Below are positions 51,824 to 60,362 of a stretch of DNA of 64,000 bases, piece after piece. The notes beneath the pieces are model-generated. The model searched no databases, had not been told where the DNA came from, and saw nothing but the letters and a program-made list of their open reading frames with translations. The position numbers and the translations under genes were made by a program. Position 1 is the stretch's first letter, and the number at the start of each line of letters is the position of its first letter. Source of the stretch: Actinophytocola sp044466355 (GTDB taxonomy: Bacteria > Actinomycetota > Actinomycetes > Mycobacteriales > Pseudonocardiaceae); assembly GCF_044466355.1 (NCBI RefSeq), contig NZ_JBITMQ010000014.1:1-64000 (forward strand), written 5' to 3'.

Positions 51824-52068
51824 AGGTAAAGGAACACCGGCCTGGCGGGCCGCGGCGATGTGTGTGCACTGATGAGGGCGCCGACGCTCCGAAGGACGCT
51901 TCCGGACCGTTGGGTTCCGGCAGGCAGAACCCATCCATGCCGAACCTCGACACGCCGAAATCGGAAGGCCCCTCCCCGAGATCAGCCCGTCCGGCGGTGA
52001 CCCCCCCGGAGGGAAACCACAGAAAAAGCCCTCTGACCAGCGGGAACACGCCCCCAGTGCGTAACCTC
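51824..52068. other. gene-free stretch before the first DnaA-box repeat
   Basis: No convincing frame, tRNA or regulatory motif was found here. Together with the repeat at 52069-52180 and the hairpin at 52183-52211 it makes up the 399-base interval between the convergent TIGR04222 and protease genes. A G-poor, C-rich patch (52000-52060) is the only compositional change. Confidence 0.5.
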
Positions 52069-52180
52069 AACCCCCACCCGTTCCCGGGGGCCACCCGCCA
52101 TGCCAGCCTACCGGTACCCACCGACGGAACCAGGGTGCGAGCGGTCGGCTGTGGATAACCGACCCACCTGTGGACAAACG
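52069..52180 (+). repeat. DnaA-box-pair repeat, copy 1
   Basis: This ~112-bp element starts with AACCCCCACCCGTTCCCGGG, continues with GGCCACCCGCCATGCCAGCC, and ends with TGTGGATAA (52150-52158), ten bases, then TGTGGACAA (52169-52177). These are the reverse complements of TTATCCACA and TTGTCCACA. The same order and the same 10-bp spacer occur at 57512-57625 and, inverted, at 61046-61158. Confidence 0.85.
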
Positions 52181-52182
52181 GA

Positions 52183-52211
52183 GGGCCCCGCACGGCGTGC
52201 GTGCGGGGCCC
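52183..52211 (-). terminator. perfect hairpin downstream of the M6 protease gene
   Basis: GGGCCCCGCAC (52183-52193) and GTGCGGGGCCC (52201-52211) form a perfect 11-bp stem with a 7-base loop, 11 bases beyond the protease stop at 52223 on the minus strand. It is a clear terminator for that gene. Confidence 0.85.
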
Positions 52212-52222
52212 TTCGGCGGTGA

Positions 52223-54613
52223 CTACTTCGTGCCGATCCTGACCTTCATGGACGTGCCGTTCACCGAGACGACGCGGATCGTCGTGCCGGTGGCCGGGAG
52301 CTTCACGCCCGCGGTGGGCTGCTCGGCGTACCAGTACTTCCTGGTGTCGTCGAACAGCGGAACCGCCGCCTGGCCGCGGATGTAGCTCGGCTTGCCGTTC
52401 ACGTGCAGCGTGAACGAGTCCGCCTTCTCCAGCGAGAACGGCGCGTCGTAACCCGCGATCCGCTCACGCCACATCTGGCCCTCGAGGTTGTAGATCGGCG
52501 CCGGGTGGGCGTCGACCGGCAGGGCGATGCCGCCGCCCGGGTGCTGGCTGGTGTTGTTGTCCGAGTAGGACGTGTCCCAGTACCAGACACCGAGGCCGGT
52601 CTCGTACGGGAAGTGCTCCACCCAGTCGGTGTTGGCCGGGCTGACCACGTTGTACGGGCCCGTCCGCATGTACTGGTCGTACGACTCGTACGTGCGGTTC
52701 GACGCGATGTAGAAGTTGTCGAACAGGTGCGTCTCCACCGCCTTGGCGGTGCGGAAGCCGTCCAGCGTCCAGCCGTTGGCGCCCGCCTCGGCACCGTCGG
52801 TGAAGACCGGCTGGCCGTCCGCGGTGATGGCGATCTCGTCGGCGAAGAAGCCCGCCTCGTAGGTGGCGCCGTCGGTCTTGTAGCGGAACCGCAGCTGCGC
52901 CTCCTTGCCGGCGAGCGAGTCGAGCGGCACCCGCATGTCGACCCACTGGTCTTCGGACGAGCCGGTCAGCGCGGGCTGGTCACCGGAGTCGCGGGAGAAC
53001 GGCTCGCCGTTCACGGTGCCGTCCAGCGTCTGCCACGTCGCGCCGCCGTCCGTCGACGCCTGCACGTACAGGTAGTCGAAGTCCAGCTCGATCGCGTACC
53101 TGGCCTTGAGCGCGAGCGCGGCGCTCGTCTTGCCGGTCAGGTCCACCGTGCGGGTCATCGACGTGTCGAGGTCGTCGCCGGTGGTGCTGTACCACATGTT
53201 CTCGCCCGCGGCGGGCTCGCCGTACTGGAACTCGACCGACTTGTCCGGCAGCACGACCACGACCGCCTGCGGCTTCGCCGAGTTGTACTCGTGCGGGCCG
53301 AGGTTCAGCGTCTTCGACTGGCCCGCGACCACGACCTCGTAGTCCAGCCACCCCAGCTGCAGCTTCGACCACGGGTCCATGTCGTTGACCCGCGAACCCA
53401 GCACCTCGCCGGGGCCGGACACGCGCTGCTGCGCCATCAGCGACCACCAGTTCACGTGGTTCTGGCCGCCGCCCGAGAAGTCGTACAGGTCGGGCAGGCC
53501 CAGGTCGTGGCCGTACTCGTGGCAGAACACGCCGATGCCGCCGTTCTCCGGCTGCATCGTGTAGTCGCCGACCCAGATGCCCGTGTCGCCGATCTCGACG
53601 CCGCCCTGCAGGTTCCCGTCCGGGCCGGAGGTCGTGTTCGAGTAGGCGAACGCGCGGTGGCTCCACAGCGCGTCCTCACCCTGGATCGGGTCGCCGTCGG
53701 CCTGGTCGCCACCCGAGTGCACGATCTGGAAGTGGTCGATGTAGCCGTCGGCTTCGTCGAAGTTGCCGTCGCCGTCGTAGTCCGTGCGGTCCCACACGTC
53801 GTACTCGGCCAGCTGGGCCTTGACCTCCTCGGCGGGCACGCCCGCCGAGATCTGGTCGGCGTACCACTGGTTCACGCCGTCGGCGACGAGCGCGTAGGAG
53901 TTGCTGCAGACGTTGCCGCCGCACGGGTAGCCGTTCGAGCGGCCGTACCGTGCCTCGTTGTACCGGACCTTCACCCAGTCGGTGACGTGGCCGTCGACGG
54001 AGTACCGGCCGGACGACTGCTTGCTGAAGTAGTTCGCGACGGAGTCGGCGCCGGGGTCGGTCGAGAAGTACAGCTCCTGGAAGTGCTCCCGGCTGTAGTC
54101 GGGCTGCCAGATCGTGGAGTTGTCCTTGGTGCGGTCCGGCTCGGGGATCTCGTTGTGGAGCGGCCCGTCGAACTTCACCGGGCCCGGCACGTTGGGGCTG
54201 GTGTCCTGGTCGGGGTAGTTCGCGTGCCGCTCGTTGCCGAACTCGGCGAGCACGACGAAGATTTTGTCGGTCTTCTCGCGGCTCAGTTCGACGTACTGGT
54301 CGACAGTTTTGTCGCCACTGCCCGGTTTCTTCCGGTTCTTCGACTTCGGCGCGGCTTTCTCGCCCATCTTGACGACGGTGCTGGAACCGCGTTTCTCGGC
54401 TTTCTTCGCGCCGCTGAGCACGTCGGAGAGCGCTTCCTGGCGCAGCGCGCGACGCTTTTCCTCAGCGGGGCTTGGCAGGTCGTCGACAGGCGCGGCGACT
54501 GCTTTCGTCGTGGTGTCGGCCGGTGGCGCCGCCTGCGCGGTCGGTCCGAGTGCCGTCAGCCCGGCCGCCGCCACCGCGGCGCTCGTCAGGCCGACGAGAA
54601 TTCTCCGTTGCAA
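52223..54613 (-). CDS. secreted InhA-like M6 family metalloprotease
   Basis: This protein of about 796 residues is an immune inhibitor A-type zinc protease. It has a Sec signal peptide (MQRRILVGLTSAAVAAAGLT if TTG 54613 is the start), a propeptide with Lys-rich stretches, the zinc motif CHEYGHDLGLPDLYD, and C-terminal beta-sandwich domains of the M6/MAM-like kind. TTG 54613 is preferred because GGAGGAA lies about five bases upstream and it gives a normal signal peptide; GTG 54616 and GTG 54646 are in frame. It is expected to be exported and self-processed. Confidence 0.88.
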   Translation of the reverse strand: MQRRILVGLTSAAVAAAGLTALGPTAQAAPPADTTTKAVAAPVDDLPSPAEEKRRALRQEALSDVLSGAKKAEKRGSSTVVKMGEKAAPKSKNRKKPGSGDKTVDQYVELSREKTDKIFVVLAEFGNERHANYPDQDTSPNVPGPVKFDGPLHNEIPEPDRTKDNSTIWQPDYSREHFQELYFSTDPGADSVANYFSKQSSGRYSVDGHVTDWVKVRYNEARYGRSNGYPCGGNVCSNSYALVADGVNQWYADQISAGVPAEEVKAQLAEYDVWDRTDYDGDGNFDEADGYIDHFQIVHSGGDQADGDPIQGEDALWSHRAFAYSNTTSGPDGNLQGGVEIGDTGIWVGDYTMQPENGGIGVFCHEYGHDLGLPDLYDFSGGGQNHVNWWSLMAQQRVSGPGEVLGSRVNDMDPWSKLQLGWLDYEVVVAGQSKTLNLGPHEYNSAKPQAVVVVLPDKSVEFQYGEPAAGENMWYSTTGDDLDTSMTRTVDLTGKTSAALALKARYAIELDFDYLYVQASTDGGATWQTLDGTVNGEPFSRDSGDQPALTGSSEDQWVDMRVPLDSLAGKEAQLRFRYKTDGATYEAGFFADEIAITADGQPVFTDGAEAGANGWTLDGFRTAKAVETHLFDNFYIASNRTYESYDQYMRTGPYNVVSPANTDWVEHFPYETGLGVWYWDTSYSDNNTSQHPGGGIALPVDAHPAPIYNLEGQMWRERIAGYDAPFSLEKADSFTLHVNGKPSYIRGQAAVPLFDDTRKYWYAEQPTAGVKLPATGTTIRVVSVNGTSMKVRIGTK

Positions 54614-54837
54614 CACTTCCTCCAGGATCGGCTCAGCGCTGGTCACTCGATGGAGTGGCCTAGTGCGCAGCGCGATATTACGGATCGTTCTATCTCTTTC
54701 GGACCCGACGAAAGGAGTAATCCAAAAGGAGTAAGTAGTTCGGGTTGGTCCAGGTGGTCGAAGCGAACGGTCCGAGCCGGGTACCGCTGGGACGCCATGC
54801 CGCCGATCGGGTGACTCCGCCGGTTAGGCTCAGGCGC

Positions 54838-55266
54838 GTGACGCAGGTGACGGACGGGCGGAAGCCGCTGGTGCGGCGGTGGGCGGCGCGCGGCCTGCTG
54901 GCGCTCGGCGGGATCGTCACGTTCCTGGGTGTCGTGCTGGTGGTCGCCGCGTGGACCGAGGACATCTCGATCGACGGCAACCTCGGGCAGACCAACGCGG
55001 AGGTCGTCGCCGACGACTTCTCCCGCACCCTGATCCGCTTCTACACACCCGACGGCGCGGAGCACGTTCCGCAGGTCGGCGTGCTGTACCCGACCGGTCT
55101 GGAGGTCGGCGACGTCGTCGAGGTCGAGTACAACCAGGAGAACCCCGAGCTGGTCCGTGTCGCGGGGCGTGGTGCCGTGGTCACGCTGCTGCCGGTCGGG
55201 CTCACGCTGCTCGGGCTGTGGGCGGTCGTGATACCCGCGGTGTGGTGGCTCCGCCGCCGTTTGTAA
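54838..55266 (+). CDS. DUF3592 membrane protein
   Basis: This 142-residue protein has two membrane helices (LLALGGIVTFLGVVLVVAAW and VVTLLPVGLTLLGLWAVVIP) around an extracytoplasmic beta domain containing RTLIRFYTPDGAEH and LYPTGLEVGDVVEVEYNQEN, the DUF3592 pattern. GTG 54838 starts the protein; no strong ribosome site is seen. It precedes paaA by 41 bases. Function unknown. Confidence 0.75.
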   Translation: MTQVTDGRKPLVRRWAARGLLALGGIVTFLGVVLVVAAWTEDISIDGNLGQTNAEVVADDFSRTLIRFYTPDGAEHVPQVGVLYPTGLEVGDVVEVEYNQENPELVRVAGRGAVVTLLPVGLTLLGLWAVVIPAVWWLRRRL

Positions 55267-55307
55267 CACTTCTCCTCATTTGGCACGTCCGCGTGTAACA
55301 TCGGGTC

Positions 55308-56237
55308 GTGGATGAGGACGACTTCACGCGCCTGGTCGAGGCCGAGCAGCGGGTCGAGCCGAGGGACTGGATGCCCGACGGTTACCGCCGCACGCTCATC
55401 CGCCAGATCGCCCAGCACGCGCACTCCGAGATCATCGGCATGCAGCCGGAGGCCAACTGGATCAGCCGCGCGCCGTCACTGCGCCGCAAGGCGATCCTCC
55501 TGGCCAAGGTGCAGGACGAGGCCGGACACGGCCTGTACCTGTACGCGGCGACCGAGACGCTCGGCGCCGACCGCGCGGACCTCACCGAGAAGCTGATCGA
55601 GGGCCGCCAGAAGTACTCGTCGATCTTCAACTACCCGACGCTGACCTTCGCGGACGTCGGGGTCATCGGCTGGCTGGTCGACGGCGCCGCGATCTGCAAC
55701 CAGGTCCCGCTGTGCCGCACCTCGTACGGGCCGTACGCGCGGGCGATGATCCGCGTCTGCAAGGAGGAGTCGTTCCACCAGCGGCAGGGCTACGAGCTGC
55801 TGATGACGATGATGGGCGGCACGGACGCGCAGCGGCGGATGGTGCAGGACGCGGTCGACCGCTGGTGGTGGCCGTCGCTGATGATGTTCGGCCCGCCGGA
55901 CGCGGAGTCGGCGAACACCGTGCAGTCGATGGCGTGGCGGATCAAGCGGCACACCAACGACGAGCTGCGGCAGAAGTTCGTGGACATGACCGTGCCGCAG
56001 GCGGAGGCGCTGGGCGTGACGCTGCCGGACCCCGAGCTGCGCTGGAACCCCGAGCGTGGCCACCACGACTTCGGCGAGATCGACTGGGACGAGTTCTGGC
56101 GCGTCGTCGGTGGCAACGGGCCGTGCAGCAGGCAGCGCGTCGAGCACCGGCGCACGGCGCACGAGGACGGCGCGTGGGTCCGGGAGGCCGCGGCGGCGTA
56201 CGCGGCCAAGGCCGCTTCCGTGGAGGAGGTCGCATGA
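55308..56237 (+). CDS. paaA: 1,2-phenylacetyl-CoA epoxidase subunit PaaA
   Basis: This 309-residue protein is the catalytic di-iron subunit that epoxidises phenylacetyl-CoA. Metal-ligand segments IAQHAHSEIIGMQPE, KVQDEAGHG, and CKEESFHQRQG are visible in order. The operon continues with paaB to paaE. It starts at GTG 55308. TGTAACA occurs twice upstream (55262-55268 and 55294-55300), 32 bases apart, possibly part of the promoter. Confidence 0.95.
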   Translation: MDEDDFTRLVEAEQRVEPRDWMPDGYRRTLIRQIAQHAHSEIIGMQPEANWISRAPSLRRKAILLAKVQDEAGHGLYLYAATETLGADRADLTEKLIEGRQKYSSIFNYPTLTFADVGVIGWLVDGAAICNQVPLCRTSYGPYARAMIRVCKEESFHQRQGYELLMTMMGGTDAQRRMVQDAVDRWWWPSLMMFGPPDAESANTVQSMAWRIKRHTNDELRQKFVDMTVPQAEALGVTLPDPELRWNPERGHHDFGEIDWDEFWRVVGGNGPCSRQRVEHRRTAHEDGAWVREAAAAYAAKAASVEEVA

Positions 56238-56521
56238 CCAGGTCGTCATGGCCGCTGTACGAGGTGTTCGTGCGGAGCAAGCGCGGCCTGAACCACGTGC
56301 ACGTCGGTTCGCTGCACGCGCCGGACCCCGAGATGGCGCTGCGCAACGCGCGTGACCTGTACACGCGGCGCAACGAGGGCGTGTCGATCTGGGTCGTGCC
56401 CGCGGCGTCGATCACGGCGTCGTCGCCGGACGAGAAGGACCCGTTCTTCGCGCCGAGCGGCGACAAGGTGTACCGGCACCCGACGTTCTACGCGATCCCC
56501 GAGGACGTGCCGCATCTGTGA
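56234..56521 (+). CDS. paaB: 1,2-phenylacetyl-CoA epoxidase subunit PaaB
   Basis: This 95-residue subunit bridges PaaA and PaaC in the epoxidase complex. WPLYEVFVRSKRGLNHVHVG and LHAPDPEMALRNARDLYTRR are typical. ATG 56234 overlaps the paaA stop (ATGA). The TGA stop starts junction repeat C. Confidence 0.95.
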   Translation: MTRSSWPLYEVFVRSKRGLNHVHVGSLHAPDPEMALRNARDLYTRRNEGVSIWVVPAASITASSPDEKDPFFAPSGDKVYRHPTFYAIPEDVPHL

Positions 56522-56594
56522 ACGGAGCTTGCGGAGTGAACCATCGAACACAGGGCGACCGCGAGCGGCGACACCGAGCCTGCGAGGGGTCGTC
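56519..56594 (+). repeat. operon-junction repeat, copy C (paaB to paaC)
   Basis: This 76-bp element fills the junction. It begins with the paaB stop (TGAACGGAGC then TTGCGGAGTG), shares CACAGGGCGACCGCGAGCGG with copy A and GAGCCTGCGAGGGG with copy B, and ends directly before GTG 56595. It supplies the paaC ribosome site. Confidence 0.9.
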
Positions 56595-57485
56595 GTGAGT
56601 TTCGACAACGCTTACGACGCCATCACCGATTCGGGCGATGACCAGCACTGGGCGTTCGGCACCGGCTTCGACGACCCGCTGTCCGGAGTGGACCGTGCCG
56701 TTCCCGACGTGGATGCCGGGGACCTGGCGGCGTACTGCCTGATGCTGGCCGACGACGCGTTGATCCTGTCGCAGCGGCTGGCCGAGTGGTGCTCGCGCGC
56801 GCCGGAGCTGGAGGAGGACGTCGCGCTGTCGAACATCGCGCTCGACCTGCTCGGCCAGGCCCGGCTGCTGCTGACGCGGGCCGGTGAGGTCGAGGGCAGG
56901 GGGCGGGACGAGGACGCGCTCGCGTACCTGCGCGACGAGCACGAGTTCCGCAACGTGCGGCTGGTGGAGATCGACTGCGGCCCCGGCCCGGGTGGCGACT
57001 TCGCGGTGACGATCGCGCGGCTGCTGGTGTGCTCGACGTGGCGGCTGGCGCTGTTCGAGCGGCTGACGTCGTCGAAGGACCCGGTGCTGGCGGCGATCGC
57101 GGCGAAGGGTGTGAAGGAGCTGGCCTACCACCGCGACCACGCGGCGCAGTGGACGCTGCGGCTGGCGGGTGGGACGGAGCTCTCGCGGGAACGGATGGTC
57201 GAGGGGCTGGCGCGGATCTGGCCGCTGGTCGACGAGCTGTTCACCACGCACGCGGTGGAGGAGGCGCTGCCGGGGGTGGCGGTGGCGTCGGCGGACGTGC
57301 GCGCGGACGTGGACGAGGTCCTGGACCAGGTGTTCACGGCCGCCGCGCTGGACCGCCCGGACATGGCGCCGATGTCGACCGTGGCGGGCAAGGCGGGCCG
57401 CGACGGCGTCCACACGGAAGCGATGGGCTACCTGCTGGCGGAAATGCAGCACCTGGCGCGCTCGCTACCAGGAGCGAAGTGGTGA
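56595..57485 (+). CDS. paaC: 1,2-phenylacetyl-CoA epoxidase subunit PaaC
   Basis: This 296-residue subunit is a ferritin-fold partner of PaaA without its own di-iron site in characterised homologues. AAYCLMLADDALILSQRLAE, NIALDLLGQARLLL and EMQHLARSLPGAKW at the C-terminus are typical. GTG 56595 begins after repeat C. The space to paaD (108 bases) is almost entirely the DnaA-box repeat. Confidence 0.95.
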   Translation: MSFDNAYDAITDSGDDQHWAFGTGFDDPLSGVDRAVPDVDAGDLAAYCLMLADDALILSQRLAEWCSRAPELEEDVALSNIALDLLGQARLLLTRAGEVEGRGRDEDALAYLRDEHEFRNVRLVEIDCGPGPGGDFAVTIARLLVCSTWRLALFERLTSSKDPVLAAIAAKGVKELAYHRDHAAQWTLRLAGGTELSRERMVEGLARIWPLVDELFTTHAVEEALPGVAVASADVRADVDEVLDQVFTAAALDRPDMAPMSTVAGKAGRDGVHTEAMGYLLAEMQHLARSLPGAKW

Positions 57486-57511
57486 AACCGGCTCGCGCGC
57501 GCCCGGTGCCC

Positions 57512-57625
57512 AACCCCCACCCGATCCCGGGGGCCACCCGCCATGCCAGTCTACCGGGGGGCACCGACAGAAACGGGTCGGAAGGTGGTGGCTGTGGATA
57601 ACTCGGTCACCTGTGGACAAGCCCG
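57512..57625 (+). repeat. DnaA-box-pair repeat, copy 2, running into paaD
   Basis: This ~113-bp element fills the paaC-paaD gap. TGTGGATAA lies at 57593-57601 and TGTGGACAA at 57612-57620, ten bases apart. The last ~30 bases are inside paaD and encode its N-terminal residues. The GGAAGG ribosome site of paaD is also within the element. Confidence 0.88.
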
Positions 57626-58091
57626 CGCCATCGCCGAGCGGGTGCTCGATCCCGAGCTGCCCGTGCTCACGCTCGCCGACCTCGGGGTGCTCCGCGACGT
57701 GCGGGAGGACGGCGGCCGCGTCACCGTCACCATCACCCCCACGTACTCCGGTTGTCCCGCGCTCGACGAGATGCGGGCCGACCTGCGCCGGGCGCTGCTC
57801 GACGCGGGCTACGAGCGGGTGAAGATCCGCACCGCGCTCACGCCGGCCTGGACCACCGACTGGATCAGCGACGACGGCCGCCGCAAGCTCGCCGAGCACG
57901 GGATCGCGCCGCCGCAGCGGAAGGCCGGGCCGGTCACGTTGAACCTCACGCCGCCGTCGCAGCGGGTGCGTTGTCCCCGTTGCGGATCGTGGCGCACTAC
58001 CGAGCTGTCGCGCTTCTCGTCCACCGCGTGCAAGGCGCTGCGCCGCTGCGGGGACTGCCAGGAGCCGTTCGAGCACGTCAAGGAGATCTGA
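57594..58091 (+). CDS. paaD: 1,2-phenylacetyl-CoA epoxidase subunit PaaD
   Basis: This ~165-residue protein has an N-terminal MIP18/DUF59 domain (RVLDPELPVLTLADLGVLRD and TPTYSGCPALDEM) and a C-terminal four-Cys zinc-ribbon-like part (RCPRCGSWRTTE then CKALRRCGDCQEPFEH). PaaD aids Fe-S or di-iron assembly in the complex. GTG 57594 is preferred since GGAAGG ends eight bases upstream; GTG 57588, GTG 57585 and ATG 57543 are in frame. The first ~10 codons come from the repeat. The paaE start follows its stop by one base. Confidence 0.9.
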   Translation: MDNSVTCGQARAIAERVLDPELPVLTLADLGVLRDVREDGGRVTVTITPTYSGCPALDEMRADLRRALLDAGYERVKIRTALTPAWTTDWISDDGRRKLAEHGIAPPQRKAGPVTLNLTPPSQRVRCPRCGSWRTTELSRFSSTACKALRRCGDCQEPFEHVKEI

Positions 58092-58092
58092 C

Positions 58093-59148
58093 ATGGCCCG
58101 CCCCGCCTTCCACGAGCTGCCGGTCGCCCGCGTCGACCGGTTGTGCGCGGACGCGGTCGCCGTCACCTTCGACGTCCCGCCGCACCTCAGTGACACCTTC
58201 GCGTTCCGGCCCGGCCAGTACCTCACCCTCCGCCAGGACGTCGACGGCGTCGAGGAACGCCGCTCCTACTCCATCTGCGCGGCGGCGGGCACCGCGCCGC
58301 GCATCGGGGTCCGCCGCGTCGAGAACGGGCTCTTCTCCGCGCGCATCGTCGACCGGCTCGCACCCGGTGACACGCTCGAAGTCCTTCCGCCGCAAGGGAA
58401 GTTCACCCCCGACGAGACCGGTGGGCACCACGCGTTCATCGTCGCGGGCTCCGGTGTCACCCCCGCACTGTCCATCATGGACACCGTGCTGTCCGCGGGC
58501 GGGCACGTGACCCTGTTGTACGGCAACCGCCGCACCGACACCGTGATGTTCGCCGACGAGCTCGCCGACCTCAAGGACCGCTACCCGGACCGGTTCCAGC
58601 TCGTGCACGTCCTGTCCCGCGAGCCGCGTGACGTCGAACTGTTCTCCGGTCGTCTCGACGCCGGCCGGCTCCACCGGCTGCTCGGCGCGATCGTCCCGAC
58701 GTCCGATGTGGACCACTGGTGGCTGTGCGGACCCTACGGCATGCTGCTGGACGCGGACGTCGCGCTCGCCGCGTACGACGTGCCACGGCAGCGGATCCAC
58801 CGCGAACTCTTCTACGTCGACGAACCGCCGCCCGAGCCCAAGCGCGTCGACGAGTCCACAGTGGAAGGTCCGGTCGCCGAGGTGACCGTCGTGCTCGACG
58901 GCCGTGAGACCACGCTGAACCTGCCCGCCGACACCCCGATCCTCGACGCGGCACAGCGCGTGCGTGCCGACCTCCCGTTCGCGTGCAAGGGCGGCGTCTG
59001 CGGCACCTGCCGCGCCAAGGTCACCGCGGGCGAGGTCGAGATGCGCCGCAACTACGCGCTCGAGGAACACGAGGTCGCGGCCGGTTTCGTGCTCACCTGC
59101 CAGTCGCTGCCGATCACCGCCGAGGTCACCGTCGACTACGACGCATAA
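58093..59148 (+). CDS. paaE: 1,2-phenylacetyl-CoA epoxidase reductase subunit PaaE
   Basis: This 351-residue reductase passes electrons from NADPH to the PaaABC complex. It has a ferredoxin-reductase-type FAD domain (FRPGQYLTLR, RSYSICAAAG), an NAD(P) domain (FIVAGSGVTPALSIM, LLYGNRRTD) and a C-terminal plant-type 2Fe-2S domain (CKGGVCGTCRAKV and LTCQS). ATG 58093 is next to the paaD stop. Confidence 0.95.
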   Translation: MARPAFHELPVARVDRLCADAVAVTFDVPPHLSDTFAFRPGQYLTLRQDVDGVEERRSYSICAAAGTAPRIGVRRVENGLFSARIVDRLAPGDTLEVLPPQGKFTPDETGGHHAFIVAGSGVTPALSIMDTVLSAGGHVTLLYGNRRTDTVMFADELADLKDRYPDRFQLVHVLSREPRDVELFSGRLDAGRLHRLLGAIVPTSDVDHWWLCGPYGMLLDADVALAAYDVPRQRIHRELFYVDEPPPEPKRVDESTVEGPVAEVTVVLDGRETTLNLPADTPILDAAQRVRADLPFACKGGVCGTCRAKVTAGEVEMRRNYALEEHEVAAGFVLTCQSLPITAEVTVDYDA

Positions 59149-59222
59149 CTCTTGGCGCAACGTTCGCTCGCACGTCACGTAACCGTTCTCCCACCGGCAG
59201 TGCGGGTTGCGACGGTCGTGAC

Positions 59223-60341
59223 GTGCGAGTCGCCATCGTCACAGAGAGCTTCCTGCCGCAGGTCAACGGCGTGACGAACTCGGTTCTCCGCGTCGTCGAG
59301 CACCTGCAGCTGCGGGGTCACGACGCCATGGTCGTGGCGCCCGGGCCGGGCCCGGAGCGGTACCGGCACGCGGAGGTCCGCCGCGTGCGCGCGGTCGACC
59401 TGCCCGTCATCAGCTCGCTGCCGATCGGCGTGCCGTCGCCCAGGGTGCACGCCGCGCTGTCGGAGTTCGAGCCGGACGTCGTGCACCTCGCGTCGCCGTT
59501 CGTGCTCGGCGCGTCGGGCCTGAGATCCGCGCGCCGCCTCGGTGTGCCGACCGTCGCCGTCTACCAGACCGACGTCGCCGGTTTCGCCGCCGCGTACGGG
59601 CTCAAGCACGGCGCGCGGGCGGCGTGGCGGTGGATCCGCAAGCTGCACGCGGGCGCCGACCGCACGCTGGCACCGTCGCACGCGTCCGTGCACGCCCTCA
59701 CCGAGCACGGTGTGCCTCGGGTGTACCGCTGGGCGCGGGGCGTGGACACCGAGCTGTTCGCGCCGCACCGGGCCGACCTGCGGCTGAAGTCGCTGCTGGC
59801 GTCGAACGGCGAGCTGCTCGTCGGCTACGTCGGCAGGCTCGCGCCCGAGAAGCACGTGCACCGCCTCGCGACGCTGAGCGGGCTGCCGGGCGTGCGGGTC
59901 GTGGTCGTCGGCGAGGGGCCGGAGGAGGAGAGGCTGCGGCGGTTGCTGCCGGACGCGGCGTTCCTCGGTTTCCGCACCGGCGAGGAGCTCGCGACCGCGT
60001 ACGCGTCGCTGGACGTGTTCGTGCACCCCGGCCCGTACGAGACGTTCTGCCAGGCCGCACAGGAGGCGCTCGCCTCCGGTCTGCCGGTGCTCGCGCCGGA
60101 CGCGGGCGGCCCGCGCGACCTGGTGACGCACGACCAGACCGGTTACCTGCTGGAGCCGTACGACGACAACCGGTTCGCGGGCGAACTCTGGTCGTACGTC
60201 GAGCTGCTGCGGGAACGTGGGCTGCGCAGGCGGCTCGGTGCGGCGGCGCGGGAGTCGGTGCTGGCGCGGACGTGGCCCGCGGTGTGCGACGACCTGCTGG
60301 CGCACTACGAACAGGTGAGCGCCAGCGTGCTGGCGGCGTAG
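59223..60341 (+). CDS. GT4 family glycosyltransferase (MgtA/PimB-like)
   Basis: This 372-residue protein is a GT-B glycosyltransferase of family 4. VRVAIVTESFLPQVNGVTNS is the N-terminal acceptor-side start, and the donor side has GYVGRLAPEKHVHRLA and HPGPYETFCQAAQEALASGL with the EX7E-type pattern. Mycobacterial Rv0557 (mgtA, formerly pimB), a mannosyltransferase, also stands directly before the menG-type gene. GTG 59223 is used. The exact acceptor is not shown. Confidence 0.85.
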   Translation: MRVAIVTESFLPQVNGVTNSVLRVVEHLQLRGHDAMVVAPGPGPERYRHAEVRRVRAVDLPVISSLPIGVPSPRVHAALSEFEPDVVHLASPFVLGASGLRSARRLGVPTVAVYQTDVAGFAAAYGLKHGARAAWRWIRKLHAGADRTLAPSHASVHALTEHGVPRVYRWARGVDTELFAPHRADLRLKSLLASNGELLVGYVGRLAPEKHVHRLATLSGLPGVRVVVVGEGPEEERLRRLLPDAAFLGFRTGEELATAYASLDVFVHPGPYETFCQAAQEALASGLPVLAPDAGGPRDLVTHDQTGYLLEPYDDNRFAGELWSYVELLRERGLRRRLGAAARESVLARTWPAVCDDLLAHYEQVSASVLAA

Positions 60342-60362
60342 CGGGTGGCATAGGGTTCGGAC

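Noticed and set aside
52403..54814. An 803-codon open frame on the + strand opposite the M6 protease
   Set aside because: It is the antisense shadow of the protease. The protein is low-complexity Val/Arg/Ala without motifs, while the minus strand has signal peptide, zinc site and terminator.
47755..59148. The accessory block as a recently acquired genomic island
   Set aside because: No integrase, tRNA site, attachment repeats or clear GC shift was seen. It differs from the mycobacterial order but may be normal for this family.
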